From the NCBI GenBank assembly GCA_963810055.1, contig CAWEME010000004.1, forward strand, positions 124,001 through 188,000: a stretch of 64,000 nucleotides of DNA. Direction: 5' to 3'. The translations under genes and the position numbers were made by a program. The stretch comes from REEB95 sp963810055 (GTDB lineage: Bacteria; Pseudomonadota; Alphaproteobacteria; ATCC43930; CGMCC-115725). The notes beneath the pieces were generated by a model. The model ran no database searches and had not been told where the DNA came from. It saw only the letters and a program-made list of their open reading frames with translations. Below are positions 1 to 8,488 of this stretch, piece after piece; position 1 is the first letter of the stretch; every line of letters starts with the position of its first letter.

Positions 1-252
1 AGCTTGGCCGACATGCCGAATTCGGAGGCGACCGCGCCCATCAGGATGAACAGCGGCACGACGGAAAGCGCGTAGCCCGAGGCGATGTCGAAGGGCGTGT
101 TGCCGAGCACGAGCAGGGCCTTCTGCCAGCCTTCGATGGCGGCATAACCGGCGAAGCCGACGATGCCCAAGGCAACCGCCACCGGCACGCGCATGAAAAT
201 GAGCAGCCAGAAGGGCGAGCATGCCGAGCAAGCCGATGGTTTGCGGCGCCAT
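1..252 (-). CDS. dctM: TRAP transporter large permease (DctM), N-terminal part only
   Basis: Only the first 80 or so residues lie in the window; the gene runs off the left edge. After a start at 252 the protein reads MAPQTIGLLGM, then in another frame LLIFMRVPVAVALGIVGFAG and later VVPLFILMGAVASEFGMS, the typical opening of the large membrane subunit of tripartite ATP-independent (TRAP) carboxylate importers. A one-base shift near 215 separates the two parts. The start codon follows the dctQ stop by two bases, so translation is probably coupled. The large subunit forms the ion-driven solute channel in the inner membrane. Family known from the hydrophobic pattern and the neighbours; the substrate cannot be read from this fragment. 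Confidence 0.8.
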   Translation of the reverse strand, partial: MAPQTIGLLGMLALLAAHFHARAGGGCLGHRRLRRLCRHRRLAEGPARARQHALRHRLGLRAFRRAAVHPDGRGRLRIRHVGQA

Positions 253-254
253 GC

Positions 255-744
255 TCACGCTTTCCGCCGCACCAGATTTTGGACGTCGCGCAGCGCCGGC
301 AGGCACAGGGCGATGATGGAACAGACGGTGCCCAGCAGCATGGGCGCCCAGAACGCGACCAGGGGAATGGCGAGGTCCGAGGTCGTGTCGCCGAACGCAT
401 AAGCGTCGCGCGCGCGCGCCGCCATGGTCCACAGCATGGCCGCGAGGAAGGCGAGGGAAAAAAGCCGGGCGAAGGTCCTGAACCAGTCGATCACGCGGGG
501 GCCGAACACATGATCCGCGATGTCGACGGTCACGTGCCCGCCGCGCACGAAGGTCTCCGGAATGCCGAGAAAGACCATGTAGACCAAGCGTGCCTTGAAC
601 GAGCTCGACCGATCCGTAAATCGGCTTGTCGAAGACGTTGCGCAGGAACACGTCGGCCACCGTCACCAGCATCATGACGGTGAGCGCCGCGCCGGCGACG
701 TTGGTCAGAAATCGCGCAACCCGGTTCGGCGGCGGATCTGTCAT
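255..744 (-). CDS. dctQ: TRAP transporter small permease (DctQ), frameshifted
   Basis: Small four-helix membrane subunit of a TRAP importer, lying between dctP and dctM. From ATG at 744 the protein begins MTDPPPNRVARFLTNVAGAA and continues LTVMMLVTVADVFLRNVFDK to VELVQGTL. After a one-base slip near 585 it continues VYMVFLGIPETFVRGGHVTV, containing the GGHV.VD motif usual for this subunit, and ends LPALRDVQNLVRRKA. Joined length is about 162 residues, normal for DctQ. The slip sits where the reading GGCACGCTTGGTCTAC would need one base fewer. The coding signal is intact on both sides, so I read it as a sequencing error or a very recent mutation. Confidence 0.82.
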
Positions 745-787
745 GCCGGCTCCGTGCGTCCTTCGCCGCTCAATGCCGGCCCGCGGA

Positions 788-1824
788 CTAGGGCTGCTTT
801 CCCTGGCTCGCCTGGAGAGCCGCCACTTTCTCGGTCAGCGCCTTGAAAAATTGCGACGCCTTGAGCCCTTTCTGGTCCTGCTCGGCGACCAGCTGGGCGA
901 CGGCGGCCTTGGTCGCGGCCTGCGAAGGCTTTGCGCTGGCTTGGCGACAGATCGATGATCTCCATCCCGTTCTTGCGCGCATAGGCGCGCCCGTCCAGCG
1001 CCGCTTTGTCCGTGGCTATTCCCATTTCCTGCGCCGCCTTGAGGCCGGTCGTGTCGTCGATGAGTTTCTTCAGATCCGCCGGCAGGCCGTCATAGCTGGC
1101 GCGGTTCATGGCGAGGACGAAGGTCGTGGCGTTGCCGCCCCAGTCGGTCACGTACTTCGCCGAGACCTGAAACGATTGCAGTGCCTCCCACGCCAGCAGC
1201 GCCCCGTCGATGGTGCCCTTGTTGAGCGCATCGGCGATCTGCGCCGGCTCGATGAAGACCGGAACGGCGCCCAGCGCGCTCAGGGTCGCCGCGGCGACGG
1301 AGTCCGGATGCCGGATGCGCAATCCTTTCATGTCTTCCGGCCGGCGGACCGCGACCTTCGTGGTCACGAGAGCGAGCGGCGTGGTCGTGGTCAGGCACAG
1401 CACGTGCACGCTCTCGTACTCTTGGGCGAGGTAGCCGGGAACCAGCGAGGTGAGGGCGACCGAGCCCACCTCCGAGTTCGGGATGAGGAACGGCGCGTGC
1501 GACAGCTCGGTCAACGGAAAGCGGCCGGGCGTCCCGCCATGGAGCGCGAAGGAAATATCGGCCACGCCCGTCCTCGCCAGGTCGAACTGGTGCGGCATGG
1601 AGCCCATCTGGTTCGAGGGGAAAACCTCGACCTTGAGGCGCCCGCCCGAACTCTTGTTCAAGGTTTCGGCCCATGACTGGAGCCAGATCGTGTAATGATT
1701 GCCGATCGGCTCGAAGGTCGAGATTTTCAGCGTGGTGACGTCCGCCGCCGCGGCCGGGGGCGTCCACATCGCCCCGATCGTTCCCGCAACCACGCACAGT
1801 CAAAGCAGCCAATTTGAGTTTCAT
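788..1824 (-). CDS. dctP: TRAP transporter periplasmic substrate-binding protein (DctP), two frameshifts
   Basis: Solute-binding subunit of the TRAP system. The start at 1824 has a strong ribosome site (AGGAGG, 6 bases upstream). A signal peptide MKLKLAALTV...GAMWTPPAAAA is seen after correcting a slip near 1799. The mature protein has the family features TTLKISTFEPIGNHYTIWLQ near its start, NQMGSMPHQFDLARTGVADI, and PSQIADALNKGTIDGALLAWE-like text (here PAQIADALNKGTIDGALLAW). A second slip near 922 moves the C-terminus into the frame ending QFFKALTEKVAALQASQGKQP at 788. Reconstructed length is about 345 residues, normal. Substrate unknown; the neighbouring decarboxylases suggest an aromatic or other organic acid (inference). 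Confidence 0.85.
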
Positions 1825-1928
1825 CGTTTCCTCCTGCGTCTATCGCCCGTCTTGTTGGTTCGCGGGCTTCGGTCAATCGGCAACCGGTTGCCCGGTCCTT
1901 CAGTCCTTTCCGTCTCGCGCGCTCGCGC

Positions 1929-3362
1929 TCATTGCCCGCCGAGCAGCTTCGAGCCGAAGAACAGCGGCGACAGCGCGCGGACCAGCGCGAGCGAGTCCTT
2001 CGCGGCGAATTCCTCCAGCCGGAGATGGGGATTGTGCGGCCGGATGCGCTCGAACATGGCGCGGGCCTTCGGGTCGGCGGGCGGCGGAATCGTGGCGTCG
2101 ATCAGCATCTTGGAGCCGAGACGCTGCCACAGCCCGGTTCCCGGCGCCCCCAGCTCCGGCAGGCTCGCGTCCATGGCGTGGTTGTGGGTGCCGGGGATGA
2201 TGGCCACGTCCTCTTGCGGATTGACCCGCGTGGAAAGCGCCCACAGCAGCTCCGACGGATTGAAGATATCGACGTCGGCGTCGACCGCGATGGCGATCTT
2301 CGGATGCTGGTACTCGGAGGAGAGCGCCGCCAGCAGCAGGTTCTTGGCTTCGCCGTAGGCCCGCGGCGTCATCTGCACCACCAGGCCGAAAATGCCGGGC
2401 AAGACCGCCACGTTGTGCAGATTGGGTCCGCCGCCCACGTCCTTGAGCCGGCGGAAAATCGCCGCGCTCATCGGCAGCTTGTGGAAGACGCAGCCTTCCA
2501 TTTCCGAGCCGTTCTGCAGATTCTTGAAGATCGCGTCGTGCCGGCGCGTCATGTACTGGTACTCGACGACGGGATTCTTCCCCGTGCCGGTCACGTAGTA
2601 ATCCTGGAACTCCGAAAACGGGCCTTCCTCCTCGCGGTAATGGGGCGGGATATGGCCTTCGAGCACGATCTCGGCGTCGGCCGGGACCTCGAGGTCCACG
2701 GTTTCGCACTTCACCAGACGCACGGCCTCGCCGAGATAGCCGCCGGCGATCTCGAACTCGTCGAGCCCGTAGGCGGCGGTGGTCGCCGCGGCGGCGTAAT
2801 AAAGCGGATAATGGCCGATGAAGATCGCCACCGGCATCGGCTGGTTTTTCGCCTGGTATTTCAGGTAGTTCTTCCAGCTGTGGCGCGGGTAAAGCAGGAT
2901 CCCCGACTTGTTCGGTCCCTTGATCTGCAAGCGGTGGAAGCTGACGTTCCGGGCTCCGGTGTCCGGGTCCTTGGTCACCATCAGGCCCGAGCCGATCACC
3001 GGCCCGCCGTCGCGCTGCCCCGCCACGTGAACCGGCAGCTGGGTCAGATCGAACTCGCCGCGCTTGAGCTTCACCTCTTTGACCGGCCCGTCCGCGACCA
3101 TCACCGGCTTGATGCAGTTTCCCATGCGCTCGGCCACGGACGGCACCAAGGCCTCCTGGGTGGTGCCGAAGGCGATGGCGGCGTGGCGCAAATTCGCCGG
3201 CGCCTGGCCGAGCGAGCGCCAGCCATGCGGCAGCTTCTCGAAGAACAGCGCCTTTTCGCGCGATTGATAGAGCAGCGCGCCCATCTCGGTGAGCGGGTCC
3301 ACCGGCTTGTCGATGCGGATGAGTTCGCCGGCGGCTTCCAGCTCGCTGATCCACGTCCGCAT
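1929..3362 (-). CDS. UbiD-family (prenylated-FMN) decarboxylase, 477 aa
   Basis: UbiD enzymes remove, or in reverse add, CO2 on aromatic or unsaturated acids with prenylated FMN made by a UbiX partner. The protein opens MRTWISELEAAGELIRIDKP, as family members do. The catalytic triad can be placed: Arg144 in NVSFHRLQIKG, and Glu246 and Glu251 in EGPFSEF. The 102- and 5-residue spacings match the Arg-Glu-Glu set of fungal Fdc1. Full length, no frameshift. ATG 3362 is the first usable start; the same frame has a stop about 34 bases upstream. No ubiX lies in the window. The gene is divergent from another decarboxylase-type gene (222-bp spacer) and follows the TRAP genes, so a role in aromatic-acid catabolism rather than ubiquinone synthesis is likely (inference). 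Confidence 0.9.
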   Translation of the reverse strand: MRTWISELEAAGELIRIDKPVDPLTEMGALLYQSREKALFFEKLPHGWRSLGQAPANLRHAAIAFGTTQEALVPSVAERMGNCIKPVMVADGPVKEVKLKRGEFDLTQLPVHVAGQRDGGPVIGSGLMVTKDPDTGARNVSFHRLQIKGPNKSGILLYPRHSWKNYLKYQAKNQPMPVAIFIGHYPLYYAAAATTAAYGLDEFEIAGGYLGEAVRLVKCETVDLEVPADAEIVLEGHIPPHYREEEGPFSEFQDYYVTGTGKNPVVEYQYMTRRHDAIFKNLQNGSEMEGCVFHKLPMSAAIFRRLKDVGGGPNLHNVAVLPGIFGLVVQMTPRAYGEAKNLLLAALSSEYQHPKIAIAVDADVDIFNPSELLWALSTRVNPQEDVAIIPGTHNHAMDASLPELGAPGTGLWQRLGSKMLIDATIPPPADPKARAMFERIRPHNPHLRLEEFAAKDSLALVRALSPLFFGSKLLGGQ

Positions 3363-3584
3363 GTCCTTGGGGGCGACTATTCGACTTCGGCGTCATCGCG
3401 GCGTTCTCCGAGTTGGAAGTCTGATAATCAGTCGCAAGAAACCCCGGCGATCCGAACCGGCTTGCCGGACGGTCACGCCGGCGCGCGCGTTTCACGCCAA
3501 CGTGCTTCCCGTTAGATTTACCAGTTCGAGCGTTGCCTTGATAGGGTATACATGCGGCGAAAGAAACGCCCGGGAGCCTCGACC

Positions 3585-4592
3585 ATGCCTTATCAGTTGA
3601 CCGACAAAGACCGCCGGATCAAGACCATCGCCATCGAGGAACACTTCTCGACGCCGATGCAGCGGCAGAAGACGAGCGCGACGGATTTCCGCGGCTTCTA
3701 TCTATCCTCGCGCAGCGAGCATCTCGGCCACAGCATCGTCGACCAGCTGGCCGACCTCGACCAGCAGCGGCTCGCCTACATGGACGCCGCCGGGGTCGAC
3801 ATCCAGGTGCTGTCATTCACCTCGCCGGGCCCGCAGGCCTTCGAGGCGGCCGACGCCATCCCGCTCGCCAAGGACGCCAACGACCGGCTTTATGAGGCGG
3901 TGAAACGGCATCCGGACCGCTTCGCCGGCTTTGCCGCGCTGCCGACGGCGGCGCCGGAGGTGGCGGCCGACGAGCTGGAGCGCGCCGTGACCAAATTGGG
4001 CTTCAAGGGCGCCATGATCCACGGCCATACGCGGGGCAGCTTCCTCGACGAAAAGAAATACTGGGTCATCTTCGAACGCGCCCAGGCGCTCGGCGTGCCG
4101 ATCTATCTTCATCCGGCCTTGCCGCATCCCGAGGTCGTCAAGGCCTACTTCACCGGCTACGAGGATCTGGCGCGCGCGGCCTGGGGCTTCGCCGTCGACA
4201 CCAGCGTCCATTTTTTGCGCTTGGTCTTCGCCGGGGTGTTCGACGCCTATCCGGACCTCAAGATCATTCTCGGGCATCTGGGCGAAGGCCTGCCCTTCGC
4301 GATGCACCGGCTGAACGACCACAGCTTCGCGGCGGCGAAGCGGCGCGGCCTTAAGAAAACGCCGCTGCAATACCTCCGGGACAATCTGGTCGTCACCACC
4401 AGCGGCAATTGGTTCGAGCCGGCCTTCGTCTGCACGCTGCTGGCGCTCGGGGTGGACAACATCCTCTTCGCCATCGACTGGCCCTACGAGCCCAACATGA
4501 GCGGGATGCACTTCCTCAACTCGCTGCCGATCAGCGACCTCGACCGGGAAAAGATCGCGCATCTCAACGCGGAACGCCTGCTGCGCCTATGA
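3585..4592 (+). CDS. Amidohydrolase-superfamily decarboxylase (ACMSD / gamma-resorcylate decarboxylase type)
   Basis: TIM-barrel metal enzyme of 335 residues. The metal-site pattern of the ACMSD/gamma-resorcylate decarboxylase branch is complete: Glu18-x-His20 (IEEHFS), His176 in IYLHPALP, His231 in ILGHLGEGLPF and Asp298 in AIDWPYE. These spacings agree with gamma-resorcylate decarboxylase, which acts on hydroxybenzoates without an organic cofactor. I chose ATG 3585 (GGGAG 8 bases upstream) over the in-frame ATG at 3552. The last 29 bases overlap the convergent MFS gene. It lies divergent from the UbiD-type gene, so two unrelated decarboxylase classes share one intergenic promoter region. 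Exact substrate not determinable from sequence. Confidence 0.87.
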   Translation: MPYQLTDKDRRIKTIAIEEHFSTPMQRQKTSATDFRGFYLSSRSEHLGHSIVDQLADLDQQRLAYMDAAGVDIQVLSFTSPGPQAFEAADAIPLAKDANDRLYEAVKRHPDRFAGFAALPTAAPEVAADELERAVTKLGFKGAMIHGHTRGSFLDEKKYWVIFERAQALGVPIYLHPALPHPEVVKAYFTGYEDLARAAWGFAVDTSVHFLRLVFAGVFDAYPDLKIILGHLGEGLPFAMHRLNDHSFAAAKRRGLKKTPLQYLRDNLVVTTSGNWFEPAFVCTLLALGVDNILFAIDWPYEPNMSGMHFLNSLPISDLDREKIAHLNAERLLRL

Positions 4593-5784
4593 GCGCCGTC
4601 CCGGCTTGAGCGCGCCGGGCAAGCGCGAGCAACCCGCCCAGCAGGATCGCCGCCGCGCCGAGGGCGAAGAGCAGATGGTACGAGCCGCTGCGGGCGAAGA
4701 GGTAGGACATCGCATAGCCGCCGCCGGCATAGACCACGGCATAGGTCGCCGTTATCCAGCCCCAAACTTGCCGTTGTTGTTCAATGGGCACCAACTCGCC
4801 GGCGCAGCCCGAGCCGAGCACGACCATGCCGATCGCGAAGACGCCGACGCCGAGCGACGAGATCGCGAGGAACACCGGCAGCGGCGACAGCACGGGCAAT
4901 CCGACGCAAAGCGCCAAGGCCGGCAGGCCCAGGGCGAAGCTGCGCGCGAAGCCCAGCCGCTCGGCGGCGAGTCCGCAGAGCAGCGGCCCGATCATCGCGC
5001 CCAATCCCAGCAGCACCCAATAGAAGCCGCCGACCGCCAGGCCCCGGTCGAGGCCGCGGGCGATGTAATCCACCCAGAACACGGTGTGCGGCACGAAACC
5101 CAGGCCGTTGCAGGCATAGGCGGCGATCAGCAGCAGCAGCGCCGGCGTCAACGCGGCGCGATGCGCGCCGCGCTTCGGCGCCTTGGCCTCTGTCATCCGG
5201 ACCGGCCAGCCGCCCCAGGCCAGCGCGGTCAGCGCCAGCCCGGCCGCGCCCAGCGCGAACCAGGTCGCCGGCAAGCCGAACTGCACCAGCCAAGGCACCA
5301 GCGTGCCCGAGAGCGCGATGCCCGCGCCCACCCCGGTGAAGACGATGCCCGCCACCCTTCCGCGCTTCGCCACCGGGGTTTCCGCCAGGATCGCCGGCGG
5401 CGCCAGCACCATCAACAGCCCGCCGGCGACGCCCGCCAGCAGCCGCCACGGAAAATACCAGGCGAAGCCCAACGGGAAGCCGCAGGCGAAAAAGCACGCG
5501 GTCGCCGCCAGCATCGACAGCTTGATCAACGCCACCGGCGGAAAAACATGCGCCAGGCGGTGCGCCGCCGCGGCGCCCAGGAGATAGCCCATGAGATTGG
5601 CGGCGCCGAGATAGGCCGCATCGGAGGCGCTGAACCAATGCGCCTGGATCAGGGAAGGGATCAGCGGCGCGTAACCGAAGCGCGACAGGCCGAGGCCGAG
5701 CAGCAGCGCCGACAGCCCGGCCGCCGCCCGGTGCCAGGGGCGCGGCAGGGCGCCGTGGGCGGGAATGACGAACTCCTCGGCCAT
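4564..5784 (-). CDS. MFS permease, YbfB/YjiJ-like, 406 aa
   Basis: Twelve-helix major facilitator of the inner membrane. The first helix carries LLGLGLSRFGYAPLIPSLI, a hallmark of the YbfB/YjiJ group, and the protein has the usual two six-helix halves with a loop near residue 200 (MTEAKAPKRGAHR). Intact, no frameshift. It converges on the amidohydrolase gene and overlaps its 3' end by 29 bases, so the two mRNAs are complementary at their ends. The group has no firmly assigned substrate; export or import of a small metabolite is likely. Confidence 0.85.
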   Translation of the reverse strand: MAEEFVIPAHGALPRPWHRAAAGLSALLLGLGLSRFGYAPLIPSLIQAHWFSASDAAYLGAANLMGYLLGAAAAHRLAHVFPPVALIKLSMLAATACFFACGFPLGFAWYFPWRLLAGVAGGLLMVLAPPAILAETPVAKRGRVAGIVFTGVGAGIALSGTLVPWLVQFGLPATWFALGAAGLALTALAWGGWPVRMTEAKAPKRGAHRAALTPALLLLIAAYACNGLGFVPHTVFWVDYIARGLDRGLAVGGFYWVLLGLGAMIGPLLCGLAAERLGFARSFALGLPALALCVGLPVLSPLPVFLAISSLGVGVFAIGMVVLGSGCAGELVPIEQQRQVWGWITATYAVVYAGGGYAMSYLFARSGSYHLLFALGAAAILLGGLLALARRAQAGTALIGAAGVPR

Positions 5785-5937
5785 GACGCCAAGGCTAATT
5801 CATCCGGGCCGGGGCGACGCATGCGTTCTGGACATACGCATAAGGCCGCAAAGCCGGCCTCGCCGGATTCGCTCGCGGCGATGTGAGATGAAGGCCGGGC
5901 GCCGATTTGCTATAGACCGGGTGGAAGCGGGGGCGTC

Positions 5938-6393
5938 ATGCAGAGAATTCCAGGGCCGGCCGCCTGGGCGATGGCGATCTACATCGCCTATATCTTCGTT
6001 TGGTACCTGCAATACAAATTCACCGGCGACGACGGCAGCGTCTGGCTGTTCACCATCCTGACCGACTGGCTGGGCTTCCACGGCCACGAGAAATTCATGC
6101 GCATCGGCACCGGCAGCCTGGAGCTGTTCGCCTCGGTCCTGCTGTTCATCCCGCGATGGCAGGTTTTGGGCGCGGCGCTCTCCTGCGGCATCATGAGCGG
6201 CGCCATCTTCTTCCACCTGGTCTCGCCGCTCGGCGTCGATCCTTACGGCGATGGCAGCGTGCTGTTCCGCGAAGCCTGCACGGTGTGGGTGTTCAGCGTC
6301 GCCGTCATGGTCATCCGCCGCCGGCGCGGCATCGAACTGGTCGAACGCTATTTGCCTTTCATCCCGATCCCGGCGAAGCTGCGCTCGTCCTAA
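5938..6393 (+). CDS. DoxX-like small membrane protein, 151 aa
   Basis: Four hydrophobic segments (about residues 10-26, 53-68, 73-98 and 113-128) with the DoxX-like pattern: a first helix, KFTGDDGSVWLFTILTDWLG, then GTGSLELFASVLLFIPRWQV. Members of this family are poorly characterised inner-membrane proteins, sometimes tied to redox or oxidative stress. The next gene, an OpgC-like acyltransferase, starts 14 bases downstream, so they probably share an mRNA. Function beyond membrane location is not visible. Confidence 0.72.
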   Translation: MQRIPGPAAWAMAIYIAYIFVWYLQYKFTGDDGSVWLFTILTDWLGFHGHEKFMRIGTGSLELFASVLLFIPRWQVLGAALSCGIMSGAIFFHLVSPLGVDPYGDGSVLFREACTVWVFSVAVMVIRRRRGIELVERYLPFIPIPAKLRSS

Positions 6394-6407
6394 GTCCGGA
6401 GGGCGCG

Positions 6408-7562
6408 GTGGAAGAGGTGACGGCATTGAACAAGGGCCGCGATCCGCGGCTCGATTTCTTCCGCGGCGTCGCCATGTTCATCATCTTCATCGCGCATTGC
6501 CGCGGCAATGTCCTGTGGAACTACATCCCGGCGCGCTTCGGCATCAGTGACGCCGCCAACATGTTCGTGTTCGTCTCCGGCATGACGGCGGCGATCGCCT
6601 TCGGCGGCACCTTCCACAGCCGGGGCTGGCCGATCGGCGCGTTGCGCATCCTCTACCGCTGCCTGCAGCTCTACGCCGCGCAGCTGGGCATGTTCTTCGT
6701 CACCGCGATGGTGGTGGCCGCCGGCTCGAAGATTTTCCCGGACACCGATTACATCGCGGTGGCGCAGTTGCAGCGCTTCTTCGCCGATACCTCCGGCGCG
6801 CTGATCGGCCTCTTCACCCTGACCTACGTGCCGCATTATCTCGACATCTTGCCGCTCTACATCGTGGTGCTGGCGATGGTGCCGGCGGCGATGGCCCTGG
6901 CGCGGCTGAGCCCCTTTCTCGTCCTGGCGGCCTCGCTCGCGCTTTACGTCGGCGCCTGGGTGTTCCAGATCAATTTGCCCGCCCATGCCGACGACCAGGC
7001 GACGTGGTTTTTCGATCCCTTCGCCTGGCAGCTGATCTTCTTCACCGGGTTCGCGCTGCGGCGCGGCTGGATCAAGGTGCCCATCGATTCCCGGATCCTG
7101 TTCTGGGGCAGCGTCGCGGTGCTGCTGGCGGGATTGGCGATCTCGCTGCCTGCGGTGTTCGAGCGCGTTCCCGCGATCGACGATTTCCGCCAATGGGTCG
7201 CGAATCACACCGACAAGACCTACATGGACCCGATGCAATACGTCCATTTCCTCGCCTCGGCCTATGTCGCGGTGGCGTTGCTCAAGGGCCGCGAGCGGAT
7301 TCTGCTGTCGGTGCCGCTCAAGCCCTTCTTCAAATGCGGCCAGCAGGCGCTGTCGATCTTCACCTCGGGCATGGTGCTCTCCTATATCGACGGCATGGTG
7401 TTCGATCATGCCGGCACCGGCGCGGCGGTCCAGCTCGCGGTCAATGGCGCGAGCTTCTTCCTGCTCTTCGCCATCGCCTATGGCGTCGCCTGGTTCAAGG
7501 CGGCGCCGTGGAAGCGCAAGCACGTCTCCGTCGTGGAGCGCGCCGTCGCGGGCGCCGAATGA
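6408..7562 (+). CDS. OpgC-domain membrane acyltransferase-like protein, 384 aa
   Basis: Multi-pass membrane protein of the OpgC family, whose founder succinylates periplasmic glucans. The conserved opening is present: GRDPRLDFFRGVAMFIIFIA, followed by HCRGNVLWNYIPARFGISDA and ANMFVFVSGMTAA. About ten hydrophobic helices follow. I place the start at GTG 6408, because GGAGG lies 5 bases upstream and no ATG fits; a GTG at 6417 is the alternative. The stop codon overlaps the ATG of the next gene (ATGA at 7559-7562), showing translational coupling. Likely role: acyl decoration of a periplasmic glucan or similar polymer (family knowledge). Confidence 0.82.
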   Translation: MEEVTALNKGRDPRLDFFRGVAMFIIFIAHCRGNVLWNYIPARFGISDAANMFVFVSGMTAAIAFGGTFHSRGWPIGALRILYRCLQLYAAQLGMFFVTAMVVAAGSKIFPDTDYIAVAQLQRFFADTSGALIGLFTLTYVPHYLDILPLYIVVLAMVPAAMALARLSPFLVLAASLALYVGAWVFQINLPAHADDQATWFFDPFAWQLIFFTGFALRRGWIKVPIDSRILFWGSVAVLLAGLAISLPAVFERVPAIDDFRQWVANHTDKTYMDPMQYVHFLASAYVAVALLKGRERILLSVPLKPFFKCGQQALSIFTSGMVLSYIDGMVFDHAGTGAAVQLAVNGASFFLLFAIAYGVAWFKAAPWKRKHVSVVERAVAGAE

Positions 7563-8470
7563 AGGCGGCGGCCCTTCTGCTGGCGGCTGTGCTGCTCGCG
7601 GCGGCAAGCGCGCGCGCCGACGAGCGTTTCGATCTGCCCTATCAGGGCGCCGCGCGCGATTATTTCCTGCATGTGCCGCCGAATGCGGGCGACGGGAAGC
7701 TGCCGCTGGTGATCGCGCTGCACGGCGCGGGCGGCGACGCGCCGGGCTTCGCCGGCGAGACGCGCTTGGCCGTTGCCGCCGACAAGCTCGGCATGCTGGT
7801 GGCTTTCCCCGACGGCAGCCAAGGCGGCAACCCGCCGCGCCGCACCTTCAACGCGCAGATCTGCTGCGGCGACGCGCCGGCGCGCCAGGTCGACGATGTG
7901 GGCTTCGTCGGAGCGGTGATCGGGGACGTGGCCCGGCATCATCCGGTCGACCGTACCCGGGTCTACGCCACCGGCATGTCCAATGGCGGCATGCTGGTCT
8001 ATCAGCTCGCGGCGATGCATCCCGACTGGTTCGCCGCGGTGGCGCCGGTCGCGGCGGCGATCGGCGGCATGACCCGTACCGGCAAGACCTATCTCATCCC
8101 CATGCCCGGGATGCCGGTGCCGGTGATGATCATCCACGGCAACAAGGATCCCTATGTGCTCTATCAGGGCGGCTCCTCGCGCTTGATCAGCTTTCCCAGT
8201 CGCTGGAAGATGTCAGTCGACGACGCGCTGACCTTCTGGGTGGCGAACGACGGCTGCGTGGACAAGCCCGCGATCGCCTATGCCGCCGGCAAGACGTTGA
8301 AGCGCGAAGCCTATGCCGGCTGCAAGGACGGCAGCGAGGTGGTGCTGTGGGAGATTTTGGGCGGCGACCACAACTGGCCGGGCGACATCTTCCCCGCGCC
8401 CGGCGGCGGCAAGCCGGTTTCGGCGGCCGAGGCAATCCTGACCTTCTTCGCCGCCCACCGCCGGATGTGA
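7559..8470 (+). CDS. Secreted PHB-depolymerase-type esterase (LpqC/CE1-like), 303 aa
   Basis: Alpha/beta hydrolase of the esterase PHB-depolymerase family. It has a signal peptide (residues 1-20, ending AAASARA) and the oxyanion motif HGAGGD. The catalytic triad is Ser141 in GMSNGG, Asp197 in HGNKDPYV and His271 in GGDHNWPG. Conserved cysteines include Cys102-Cys103 (AQICCGDA), Cys233 and Cys255. Such proteins hydrolyse polyhydroxybutyrate or feruloyl-type esters outside the cytoplasm. It starts by an ATGA overlap with the OpgC-like gene. A 3-hydroxybutyrate dehydrogenase lies 21 kb away, compatible with polymer use, but the ester substrate is not certain. Confidence 0.85.
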   Translation: MKAAALLLAAVLLAAASARADERFDLPYQGAARDYFLHVPPNAGDGKLPLVIALHGAGGDAPGFAGETRLAVAADKLGMLVAFPDGSQGGNPPRRTFNAQICCGDAPARQVDDVGFVGAVIGDVARHHPVDRTRVYATGMSNGGMLVYQLAAMHPDWFAAVAPVAAAIGGMTRTGKTYLIPMPGMPVPVMIIHGNKDPYVLYQGGSSRLISFPSRWKMSVDDALTFWVANDGCVDKPAIAYAAGKTLKREAYAGCKDGSEVVLWEILGGDHNWPGDIFPAPGGGKPVSAAEAILTFFAAHRRM

Positions 8471-8488
8471 GTCCTAAGGTTGTAAGCC

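Noticed and set aside
1900..3495. Long alternative minus-strand frame over the UbiD gene
   Set aside because: It is Arg-rich low-information sequence; the frame 1929-3362 carries all family motifs.
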